Of a DNA stretch of 64,000 nt, positions 53,070-60,621 are shown one piece after another; the stretch's first letter is position 1, and each line of letters begins with the position of its first letter. The stretch comes from JABDJZ01 sp047619685 (GTDB lineage Bacteria > Bacteroidota > Rhodothermia > Rhodothermales > UBA10348): NCBI GenBank assembly GCA_047619685.1, contig JBLHLC010000008.1, forward strand, positions 59,474 through 123,473. The letters are read 5' to 3'. A program made the position numbers and the translations under genes. The notes beneath the pieces were generated by a model. That model was not told the DNA's origin and made no database searches. It saw nothing but the letters and a program-made list of their open reading frames with translations.

Positions 53070-53244
53070 ATTCTGTTCGGCCTGTCCTCAACATCTCTCG
53101 AACGTACGGTTTGCATAGTCCGCATCCTGTCCCGAACTCGCGCAGCTTCTGGAGCGCTTCCAGATCAGTCACGTCCTCTTGTTCAGAGACCAATTTCAGG
53201 TCCTTGAAGGTGATGGCGTGGCAGACGCAGCGTTCAATCAGCAT
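53035..53244 (-). CDS. BFD-like [2Fe-2S] protein
   Basis: About 69 residues with the bacterioferritin-associated-ferredoxin pattern: CVCHAITF near the start (CxC) and GTGCGLCKPYVREML near residue 40 (CxxC). This four-cysteine arrangement binds a [2Fe-2S] cluster. ATG 53244 starts just before the domain; the longer frame runs antisense to the outer-membrane factor gene. It lies upstream of, and overlaps, the PLP decarboxylase gene. Iron release from bacterioferritin is the family role, but there is no bacterioferritin gene in the window. Confidence 0.82.
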   Translation of the reverse strand: MLIERCVCHAITFKDLKLVSEQEDVTDLEALQKLREFGTGCGLCKPYVREMLRTGRTEFDAIITEDDSA

Positions 53245-53340
53245 GTGGCGGGTATCGGTCGGCGATGTGGAATAGTCCTGACCATACGCCACCAGCGGCA
53301 GATTGGGAACGTTCGGGGCCATTCTTCGTGCTTCGCGACC

Positions 53341-54726
53341 GTGTTGAAAGCCGCCTTGATACTGACCCTGCTGACTTGCGGCGCCATCGATCCGTCTTCG
53401 GCGCAGGTGCCGGCCGACACCGTCCGCCTGGACTTGCCCGCTGTCATCGTGCGCGCCCTGGAGGTCAGTCCGGATCTGCTGGCGCAGCGCGCCAGGACGC
53501 GGTTTGCAGACGCCAGGCTTGACGAGGCTCGTGCCGGGCGCTATTTGCCGGAGTTCAAAATGACCACAGCGCATGCCGCGGCACCCGGCCTCACAAACCC
53601 GAACAACACGCCCACAGGACAACTGTATCTGGACCCGAGTGTCAGGAATGACTGGCAGGACCTCAGGCCTTTCAACCGGGTTGACGTCGACTTCCTCCAG
53701 CCACTGTGGACGGGCGGACAGTTGTCCGGACTGATCGGTGCGGCCGAAGCGGGGCGCACGTATGAGGAAAGCGGGCTCGAGACAACCCGCGAAGACGTGG
53801 TGCGACGGGCAGCCGAGATGTACTACCTGGTGCTTCGCCTCAGCGAGCTTGGCCGGGTAGCCGATGAAGCGACAGACGTCTTGGGCAAGGCCAAGGACGA
53901 AATAAAGCAACTTCTCGCTGACGGGTCTCCCGATGTCTCAGATGGCGACGAATTCGCGGTGCTGATCACGGAGCAGGAAGTTCGCGCTCAGGTCGCCGAA
54001 GTTCGCGAACAAAGCCGAGTGGCGCGGATGGCGCTGCGGCGGCAGTTGATGTTGGATGACGCGGTCGTGGTAATGACCGACAGAGTGACCCTCCAGCGTG
54101 ACTTTGGACCGCTGGACTCATTGGATACCTACCTCAGTCTGGGTCTCAGGAACAGGCCGGAGCTGGCTCAGATTGACGCGGGCGTGGCGGCGTACTCCTC
54201 CCTTGTGCAGGTAGCGCGGTCCGACTATTACCCCAAATTGTTCTGGGGCGTCAGCGCGAACTACTCCAGTGCCGCCGGCCGCTATCGACAGCGGAATCCG
54301 TACGTGGGCGACTCCTTTCTCAGTCGCTCTCTCGAGACCGGACTGGGCATGAGGATGAATCTCAATTTCAGTCAGACGCGGTCGCGCGTGAAACAAGCCC
54401 AGGCGACGGCTGACCAGGCTGTAGCACAGCAGTCCGCGGCCACACAATTGGTGCTGTTCGAGGTTGAACAGGCTTACCGGGGAGTCCGCTACCGGCAGGT
54501 GGCGGCCGATGCGGCAGAAGAGGCACTTCGTCTGAGCAAGGAGTGGTTGCGCCTGGAGCAGGTCAACTTCGATACATTTGGAGAGGGCGTTGACGACCTG
54601 ATAAAGGCCGTTCAGGCTAACCTCAAGCAGCAAGCTGCCAGGCACGAGGCTGTATTCAAGCTGAATATGGCCCATCTGGATCTTATTCGCGCTATTGGGC
54701 TGGGCGTGGATACCATGGCACACTAG
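53341..54726 (+). CDS. TolC-family outer-membrane efflux protein
   Basis: 461 residues from GTG 53341, which directly precedes a signal peptide (LKAALILTLLTCGAIDPSSA). Two repeats of the TolC-type helical barrel are visible, opening with LDLPAVIVRALEVSPDLLAQ and DEARAGRYLPEFK, and later SYYPKLFWGVSANYSSAAG-type sequence (starting SDYYPKLFWG) with the C-terminal half rich in long helices (FEVEQAYRGVRYRQVAADAA). It forms an outer-membrane exit duct. No inner-membrane pump or adaptor is adjacent. An MlaC-like gene follows at 55 bases. Confidence 0.91.
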   Translation: MLKAALILTLLTCGAIDPSSAQVPADTVRLDLPAVIVRALEVSPDLLAQRARTRFADARLDEARAGRYLPEFKMTTAHAAAPGLTNPNNTPTGQLYLDPSVRNDWQDLRPFNRVDVDFLQPLWTGGQLSGLIGAAEAGRTYEESGLETTREDVVRRAAEMYYLVLRLSELGRVADEATDVLGKAKDEIKQLLADGSPDVSDGDEFAVLITEQEVRAQVAEVREQSRVARMALRRQLMLDDAVVVMTDRVTLQRDFGPLDSLDTYLSLGLRNRPELAQIDAGVAAYSSLVQVARSDYYPKLFWGVSANYSSAAGRYRQRNPYVGDSFLSRSLETGLGMRMNLNFSQTRSRVKQAQATADQAVAQQSAATQLVLFEVEQAYRGVRYRQVAADAAEEALRLSKEWLRLEQVNFDTFGEGVDDLIKAVQANLKQQAARHEAVFKLNMAHLDLIRAIGLGVDTMAH

Positions 54727-54780
54727 TTGGGTATATGGCCGTTGGATCCACAGCACCTCTCTTTCCGACTACTTACTACC

Positions 54781-55398
54781 ATGTTTTTCGATACACCGTC
54801 CCGATTTGTGCACACTCTTCTCCTGACAGTGGCTCTGATTCTGATCGCCGGGCCGGCATTCGCCCAGGATCCCGCCGTCGAGATCAGACAGATGCTCTCT
54901 GATCGCGATGCAGAGATCAAGAAACTTCTGGGTCCCGCTGGCTCAGCGGTCTCGGAGGCCACGCGCGAGACCTTGCGCGACGTGATCAACGGCTTGATCG
55001 ATTTCGAAACCATGGGGAAGGATGCACTCGGTCCATTTTGGGATGACCTCACAGCCGACCAGCGAACGCGGTTCGTAACCGTCTTTGCCGACATTGTGAA
55101 GGGCCAGTCCCTGGCAGATCTGGATCCATACCGCGCATCAGTATCTTACGAGTCCGTGTCGGTAGACGGTACCGAAGCCAAGGTGGTAACCCGAACCGTT
55201 TTCGACGAGGTTCCGATGGCAGTCATATACACTCTCGCACTCCGCGATAACTCCTGGATGGCCACAGACATCGTTCTGGATGAGGTTTCTACTGTGGATG
55301 GCTATTCCCGCTCCTTCCAAAGCATGATTCGGCGACGCGGCTTTGATACGCTCATGGAGCGGCTTGAAAAGCGCCGCGATGGGATGAATACCGACTAA
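54781..55398 (+). CDS. MlaC/Ttg2D-family periplasmic lipid-binding protein
   Basis: 205 residues with a signal peptide (HTLLLTVALILIAGPAFAQ). The MlaC/toluene tolerance domain is shown by VINGLIDFETMGKDALGPFW, LTADQRTRFVTVFADIVK and MATDIVLDEVSTVDGYSRSF. MlaC shuttles phospholipids between outer- and inner-membrane complexes. No mlaD, mlaE or mlaF lies in this window, so its partners must be elsewhere. Upstream is an outer-membrane factor, and downstream is the flippase-glycerophosphotransferase fusion, suggesting an envelope-lipid setting. Confidence 0.9.
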   Translation: MFFDTPSRFVHTLLLTVALILIAGPAFAQDPAVEIRQMLSDRDAEIKKLLGPAGSAVSEATRETLRDVINGLIDFETMGKDALGPFWDDLTADQRTRFVTVFADIVKGQSLADLDPYRASVSYESVSVDGTEAKVVTRTVFDEVPMAVIYTLALRDNSWMATDIVLDEVSTVDGYSRSFQSMIRRRGFDTLMERLEKRRDGMNTD

Positions 55399-55492
55399 GC
55401 GGCTGCTAGACCGAATAACATCGCTATTTCAGAGTGAGCGGTCCAAGAGGCTTCTCCCGTGGGTAGCCAGGGCTTTAACCCTGGCGGTCGTT

Positions 55493-57547
55493 GTGTACCT
55501 GGTTTACAGGCTGGGCCAAATCGGTTGGAGCGACCTCCTCTCCGCGCTCCCGACCAGCCCGTGGTTTTACGTCCTCTTTGTCTTCATCTACATGACTCAG
55601 CCGTTGGCCGAGCTCATGACCTACCGGCAGATTTGGCCCGTACCCTCGGGATCGGGGCTCCGGGCGCTGATCAAGAAGAGGGTCTTCAACGAGGAGATGG
55701 CCGGTTATTCCGGTGAGGTCTACCTCTTCTGGTGGTTGCAGAAGCAGCTTCGCGTTGGCAAGGAGGAAGCCTTTCGCGCTGTTCGAGACGTAAATATCCT
55801 GTCTTCCGTGGCTTCCATGACCGTGGCAGCGGCGCTGCTGGCGATTCTGGGGGGAGGCGGGATCCTGGAGCTTGACAAGATTTTCGGCAACGTCGGCCAG
55901 GCCCAAGTCCTGATCGGCGGCACCGTCCTCGTGGCCCTCGCCATTGTGCTTGTCCGGTTCAGGAAGTACCTGTTCGATCTGCCGAGACCCATCGCGTACC
56001 GGATCCTGGGGATCCATTACAGCAGACTGGTCATCGTCAACGCCTTCATCGTCCTCCAGTGGAGTGTGGGCGTTCCGTCCATCGGACTCGTAATCTGGCT
56101 CACCTACCTGTGTCTGTTGATTGTGCTCAACAGGGTTCCATTCCTGCCGAGCAAGGACCTCTTCTTTTTGAGCCTGGGCCTGGGCCTTTCTAACACCCTC
56201 GGTCAGGCCACGACAGAAATCGCCGGGATGCTCCTGGCCTCGAGCGTTCTGGTGAGGACCGCCAACATCGTCCTTTTCCTGGCGACTCACTTCGGAAAGC
56301 AAGAGGTGGCGCCTCCCGAAACCCTTCCCGGTGGGCCCGATGAACCGGCCGCTCCGAAGAAGGTGAAAATACTCGTTTGGGCCACGACGTTCGGAGCGGA
56401 TCTCTGGAGTCTGACCCGGTATCTGGACGACCGACCGGACGTCTCACTTCGGGTCATTATGGACGATCCGAGCACGTTTCGCGGACAAGGAGTCGCGAAA
56501 CTTTTCCCACTCCGGGCAGAAATCATCGCGCGAAAGTGGTATCACCACCTCCCGTCCAGGAAGTGGGATCTTACCATCATGGACAATCGGATTCCCTTTT
56601 TCCGGACGTCCCGGAAGGCGCTGATTCTGTGGCATGGGTTCGGTTGGAAGGGTCCGAATGACGAAAAAGAGTTCTGGCTCCTTCACAAAACCCTCAGTCG
56701 GACCTGGGGCGATATCCGCAAACCGGGTAAGAACCTGGTTTGGCAGGCCTTTGGCCCCTGGGATTTTAAACACCGAACCGAAGTCAGTGGAGTTCACCCG
56801 CTCAATTGCCTCCAATTGGGGGCGGCAAGCCACGATGACCTCGTCACCCCCCTGGACAGGACGTTGGCCCAGCCGTACTACCCGTTTGATATCGTCAACA
56901 GGAAGACGATTCTCATCGCGCCGACCTGGCATTACGGTGAGGTCTTCGGCCATTGGGGGACAGATGCGGACTTGTTCGATCGACTTCTCCGCCGGATTCG
57001 CGAGCACGGGGCCAATGCCATCGTTCGACTCCATGACTCGTATCGGTTTGACCCAAGCTACCTGGCGTTTCTCCAGGAGTTGACCGAGCGTTATCCGAAC
57101 GTCTGTCTGAAGTTCAAGAACAAGTCCCCGGACAACTACCTGGATCTGCAGGTCGCCGATGCGCTGATCACGAACTACAGCAGCATCGCAAACCTGTTCT
57201 ATGCCACGCGCAAGCCGACACTCCACGTGTATCCCGTGCGAAGCGCTGACGAGGCATTCATCTGGCGCGAACTCCGGTGGACGGGCGTTCGGGAGAAACA
57301 CCTTGAGAAGGCGCGCTACATCTGGAAGCTCCCGCCAGAAGAGCACGGCGGGATGCTGGCTCGCAACTTTGAGGAACTGCTGACACAACTCGATCTGGCT
57401 TTCCAGAATCCCGAATGTTGTAGGCGGGCGGCTACCGATTTCCTGGACAGGCACATGTTGGGGGCCGACGGACGGAACCGCGATCGTATCTGGGACGCCA
57501 TCCAGACCCTGACTTCCGTCGAGTCCGTCGCAGCGACCCGCAGCTAA
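55493..57547 (+). CDS. Flippase-like membrane domain fused to CDP-glycerol/polyol phosphotransferase domain
   Basis: At least 684 residues. Positions 1-265 are a multi-pass membrane domain resembling LPG-synthase-TM/UPF0104-type flippase-like domains (SALPTSPWFYVLF, GYSGEVYLFWWL, GLGLSNTLGQATTEIAGMLL). Positions 290-670 resemble CDP-glycerol glycerophosphotransferases of teichoic acid synthesis: ILWHGFGWKGP (HG...K, His381), APTWHYGEVFG, RLHDSYRF and ALITNYSSIANLFY. The GTG at 55493 starts inside the first membrane segment; the frame remains open to 55388 with only CTG (55403, 55481) and ATA codons, so the true start is probably non-canonical and further upstream. The donor may be CDP-glycerol or, from neighbours, CDP-inositol (inference). 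Confidence 0.82.
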   Translation: MYLVYRLGQIGWSDLLSALPTSPWFYVLFVFIYMTQPLAELMTYRQIWPVPSGSGLRALIKKRVFNEEMAGYSGEVYLFWWLQKQLRVGKEEAFRAVRDVNILSSVASMTVAAALLAILGGGGILELDKIFGNVGQAQVLIGGTVLVALAIVLVRFRKYLFDLPRPIAYRILGIHYSRLVIVNAFIVLQWSVGVPSIGLVIWLTYLCLLIVLNRVPFLPSKDLFFLSLGLGLSNTLGQATTEIAGMLLASSVLVRTANIVLFLATHFGKQEVAPPETLPGGPDEPAAPKKVKILVWATTFGADLWSLTRYLDDRPDVSLRVIMDDPSTFRGQGVAKLFPLRAEIIARKWYHHLPSRKWDLTIMDNRIPFFRTSRKALILWHGFGWKGPNDEKEFWLLHKTLSRTWGDIRKPGKNLVWQAFGPWDFKHRTEVSGVHPLNCLQLGAASHDDLVTPLDRTLAQPYYPFDIVNRKTILIAPTWHYGEVFGHWGTDADLFDRLLRRIREHGANAIVRLHDSYRFDPSYLAFLQELTERYPNVCLKFKNKSPDNYLDLQVADALITNYSSIANLFYATRKPTLHVYPVRSADEAFIWRELRWTGVREKHLEKARYIWKLPPEEHGGMLARNFEELLTQLDLAFQNPECCRRAATDFLDRHMLGADGRNRDRIWDAIQTLTSVESVAATRS

Positions 57548-57662
57548 GCGACCGGGGCGCAAAGCCAACCCCACCAACCGTTCCCCCACCTACGGCCACT
57601 TGCGCCGTTATTCACAGGGGTTTGTACGCGCGGTTCTTAAGTTACCTCGTTGTGCGGGGTGC

Positions 57663-57668
57663 TATACT
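57663..57668 (+). promoter_or_regulatory. Possible -10 element upstream of inositol-3-phosphate synthase
   Basis: TATACT followed by TTG sits 40 bases upstream of the ATG at 57708, within a 160-base gap (57548-57707) containing no gene. No good -35 hexamer is seen at normal spacing, so the call is tentative. It would let the inositol genes be transcribed separately from the upstream fusion gene. Confidence 0.3.
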
Positions 57669-57707
57669 TTGTGCCGACGCGACGCGAGATTCAGAGCTCC
57701 ACTCCAA

Positions 57708-59042
57708 ATGCGCTCCATGCCCGACTTGACCACTACCAAAGCTTCCGGAAAACTGCTCGTCCTGACCCCGGGTCTCGGAGCGGTCGCTACCACCTTTATG
57801 GCCGGCGTCGAAGCTATTCGCCAGGGTAATGCGGAGCCGGTCGGCTCGCTGAGCCAAATGCAGACCATTCGCATTGGCGCGCGTTCGGAGGGACGCAACC
57901 CGTTTATTCGGGATCTGGTGGACCTGGCCAGACTGGATGACATTGTCTTCGGCGCATGGGATGTCTTCAGTGACAACGCCTATGAAGCGGCGGTCCGGGC
58001 GAAGGTGCTCAAGCCCGAACACCTCGCGGGAGTCAAGGACTACCTCTCTGGCATCAAGCCCATGCCGGCGGCTTTCGACCAGAAGTATGTCAAGAGGCTG
58101 AACGGCCCCAACGTCAAGAAGGCGTCAAGCAAGCACGATCTGGCTGAAATGCTTCGCGAGGACATTCGCGGCAAGTTGTCTGAAACCGGGGCATCCAGGG
58201 CTGTAATGATCTGGTGCGGCTCGACTGAGATATACACCCAGGCGTCTGCGTGCCACGCCGACATGGACTCTTTTCGTCAGGGGCTGAAGGACAACGACGA
58301 CGCTATCACGCCATCCATGCTGTATGCGTACGCTGCCATCATGGAGAACGTCCCCTACGCCAACGGCGCGCCTAACCTCTCGGCCGACGTTCCGGCTCTG
58401 GAGCAGTTGGCAGCTGAGCGCGGCGTGCCGATAGCCGGCAAGGATTTCAAGACCGGCCAGACCCTGATGAAGACCATCTTGGCGCCGGGTATGAAGGCCC
58501 GCATGCTGGGCATCCACGGCTGGTTCTCGACCAACATTCTGGGCAATCGAGACGGCGAAATTCTGGATGATGAGCAGAGCTTCCGTGCAAAAGAGGTTAC
58601 AAAGTCCTCGGTGTTGGACACGCTCCTGCAGCCCGATGTCTACCCGAGCCTTTATGCCGATCTCTATCACAAGGTGAGGATCAACTACTACCCGCCTCGC
58701 GGGGATGAGAAGGAAGGATGGGACAACATCGACATCTTTGGCTGGATGGGTTATCCGATGCAGATCAAGGTGGACTTCCTGTGTCGCGATTCCATCCTTG
58801 CAGCCCCGCTTGTTCTGGATCTGGCGCTATTCCTGGACCTCGCAGGACGTTCCGGACGATCCGGAATCCAGGAATGGCTCTCCTTCTACTTCAAGGGACC
58901 TCATGTCGCAGAGGGCCATGTCCAGGAGCACGACCTTTTCATTCAGCATATGCGGCTGAAGAATACGCTCCGGGTGTTGGCCGGTCATGAGCCGCTGACG
59001 CACCTTTCGGAGAACTACACACCCAACTTCGATACGCATTGA
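57708..59042 (+). CDS. Inositol-3-phosphate synthase
   Basis: 444 residues. The NAD-binding motif TPGLGAVATTFMAGVEAIR lies near the N-terminus, with conserved segments VFGAWDVFSDNAYEAAVRA, APGMKARMLGIHGWFSTNIL, GNRDGEILDDEQSFRAKEV and YPMQIKVDFLCRDSILAAPL, which are family landmarks. It makes inositol-3-phosphate from glucose-6-phosphate with tightly bound NAD. ATG 57708 is taken; ATG 57717 is also possible. The cytidylyltransferase gene overlaps its stop by four bases, giving a route to CDP-inositol. It could supply inositol lipids or compatible solutes. Confidence 0.95.
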   Translation: MRSMPDLTTTKASGKLLVLTPGLGAVATTFMAGVEAIRQGNAEPVGSLSQMQTIRIGARSEGRNPFIRDLVDLARLDDIVFGAWDVFSDNAYEAAVRAKVLKPEHLAGVKDYLSGIKPMPAAFDQKYVKRLNGPNVKKASSKHDLAEMLREDIRGKLSETGASRAVMIWCGSTEIYTQASACHADMDSFRQGLKDNDDAITPSMLYAYAAIMENVPYANGAPNLSADVPALEQLAAERGVPIAGKDFKTGQTLMKTILAPGMKARMLGIHGWFSTNILGNRDGEILDDEQSFRAKEVTKSSVLDTLLQPDVYPSLYADLYHKVRINYYPPRGDEKEGWDNIDIFGWMGYPMQIKVDFLCRDSILAAPLVLDLALFLDLAGRSGRSGIQEWLSFYFKGPHVAEGHVQEHDLFIQHMRLKNTLRVLAGHEPLTHLSENYTPNFDTH

Positions 59043-59785
59043 CCGGTCTTGCCCGAAAGGTTGGGGTGGTTCTGGCGGCGGGTTTCGGTTCGAGACTGGC
59101 CTCAGAGGAGGGCGAAAGCCAGCCAAAACCGCTTATCAGGGTGGGAGGCACGCCGCTCATTCTGAGGGCGGTGAGAGGCCTTGAAATTGCGGGCTGCGAT
59201 GAAGTTGTGGTCGTGTTGGGCTTTGGAGCCCCAGGTATCCGTGCCGGGTTGGAGGACGAGTACGGGGGCGGAGTCCCACTGCATTTCGTCATCAACGAGC
59301 GGTTTGATTTGCAGAATGGTGTCTCGGTTCTGGCTGCGGCCCCGCGGATCGACAATCTCTTTGTCCTGGTGATGGCAGATCATTTGGTCAGCGATGACGT
59401 CATGCAGAGGGCCGGCGCGCACACGCCTGTCGATGACGGAGCAACCCTTCTGGTGGACTACCGGGTTGATTCCATTTTTGACATGGATGACGCCACAAAG
59501 GTGCTCGAGGTGGAAGGGCGTATCACATCCATCGGTAAGACGATCGCCGAGTTCAACTGTGTGGACACCGGTGTTTTTGTGTGTACCGTTGGCCTCTTGA
59601 ACGCGCTCCAGCACCAATTTGACCTGCAGGGGGACGCGTCCTTGTCGGATGGCGTGCAAAAACTGGCTGCCTCGGGGTTGATGAGAGTCCTGGACATTGA
59701 GGACGGCTTCTGGCAGGATGTGGACACGCCTGAGATGCTGGCGTTCGCTCAGAAGAGTATCGCAGAGCTCTCGAGACGGAGTTGA
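59039..59785 (+). CDS. CTP:inositol-1-phosphate cytidylyltransferase-like nucleotidyltransferase
   Basis: 248 residues of the NTP-transferase fold. VGVVLAAGFGSRLASEEGES with KPLIRVGG gives the nucleotide-binding loop; FVLVMADHLVSDDVM carries the metal-binding Asp; MDDATKVLEVEGRITSIGK and FNCVDTGVFVC match the cytidylyltransferase part of archaeal and thermophile IPCT/DIPPS enzymes; WQDVDTPEML ends the domain. The CDP-alcohol phosphotransferase part of bifunctional IPCT-DIPPS proteins is absent. The TTG start overlaps the inositol-3-phosphate synthase stop (TTGA). CDP-inositol as product is inferred from motif similarity and coupling. Confidence 0.85.
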   Translation: MTGLARKVGVVLAAGFGSRLASEEGESQPKPLIRVGGTPLILRAVRGLEIAGCDEVVVVLGFGAPGIRAGLEDEYGGGVPLHFVINERFDLQNGVSVLAAAPRIDNLFVLVMADHLVSDDVMQRAGAHTPVDDGATLLVDYRVDSIFDMDDATKVLEVEGRITSIGKTIAEFNCVDTGVFVCTVGLLNALQHQFDLQGDASLSDGVQKLAASGLMRVLDIEDGFWQDVDTPEMLAFAQKSIAELSRRS

Positions 59786-59886
59786 GCACCACACAATCTT
59801 TGCCCTGTTCCGTTCGTTGTGGGAGTGCAGGCCCGGATAGTCGCTGAACCGCGGAACTCTTGCTGCCTAAATCACTTTCCGCGTGC

Positions 59887-60621
59887 ATGCTTGCCCCAGT
59901 CCAATCGCTTACCCTCCTCCTGTTCCTTGGGGGCCTTTTAGCGTCTTCGCCCACGGTCGCGCAGTCGGTTCAGCCGTGCGACGCGGGCTGCACCGTCCTT
60001 GAGGACTTCGAGGCCTACCCCGACGGAGGATTTCCGTTGGGCTGGTTTACCTACCAGGATCGCAAAAAGGTCTACCCGGTTACCGGCGCCCTTCAGAACG
60101 AAGGCGAGAATTTCCGTGTCGTGCACGAGGCTGGAAATGCATACGTCAAGGCCCGGGTATTCGACAACGCCCATCGCATCATCCTCCGGAAGGGGTATGG
60201 AATGGAGTGGGACCTGGATGAGCAGCCCCTGCTTAGCTGGCGCTGGCGCGCCCACGAGTTGCCAGACGGCGCGAGGGAGGACAGGACGAAGCAGAATGAC
60301 ACAGGGGCGGCCGTGTATGTCCTCTTCGATCAGGATTGGCTTGGCAGGCCTCGCGGAATCAAATATTCCTATAGTTCATCACTTCAAACCGGGTACAAGG
60401 CCGAATTCGGCGGACTGCGAGTGATGGTTGTCGCCTCATTGCCAGAGAACGGACTGGGGCACTGGATAACGCATGAGCGCGATGTTCGGGCGGACTTTGA
60501 GGCCCTCTTCGGTCGCCAGGCGCCAAGCCTGCCCTCAGCCATTTTTCTCTGGAGCGACTCTGACTCTGTCGGTGGCAGAGCCGAGGTAGACTTCGATGAC
60601 CTGAGAGTCCGGAGTCGCTAG
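59887..60621 (+). CDS. DUF3047-domain secreted protein
   Basis: 244 residues with a signal peptide (LAPVQSLTLLLFLGGLLASS). DUF3047 is recognisable from VLEDFEAYPDGGFPLGWFTY, LSWRWRAHELPDGARED and AAVYVLFDQDWLGRPRGIKY, plus the C-terminal EVDFDDLRVRS. The jelly-roll-like domain may bind carbohydrate, but its function is unknown. ATG 59887 gives a good signal peptide; TTG 59860 adds nine residues. Its stop shares the palindrome CTAG with the stop of the convergent gene. Confidence 0.88.
   Translation: MLAPVQSLTLLLFLGGLLASSPTVAQSVQPCDAGCTVLEDFEAYPDGGFPLGWFTYQDRKKVYPVTGALQNEGENFRVVHEAGNAYVKARVFDNAHRIILRKGYGMEWDLDEQPLLSWRWRAHELPDGAREDRTKQNDTGAAVYVLFDQDWLGRPRGIKYSYSSSLQTGYKAEFGGLRVMVVASLPENGLGHWITHERDVRADFEALFGRQAPSLPSAIFLWSDSDSVGGRAEVDFDDLRVRSR

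Noticed and set aside
53245..53910. Upstream part of the long minus-strand frame that ends in the BFD-like protein
   Set aside because: It runs antisense through the signal peptide and first helices of the outer-membrane factor; only the final 69 residues show a domain.
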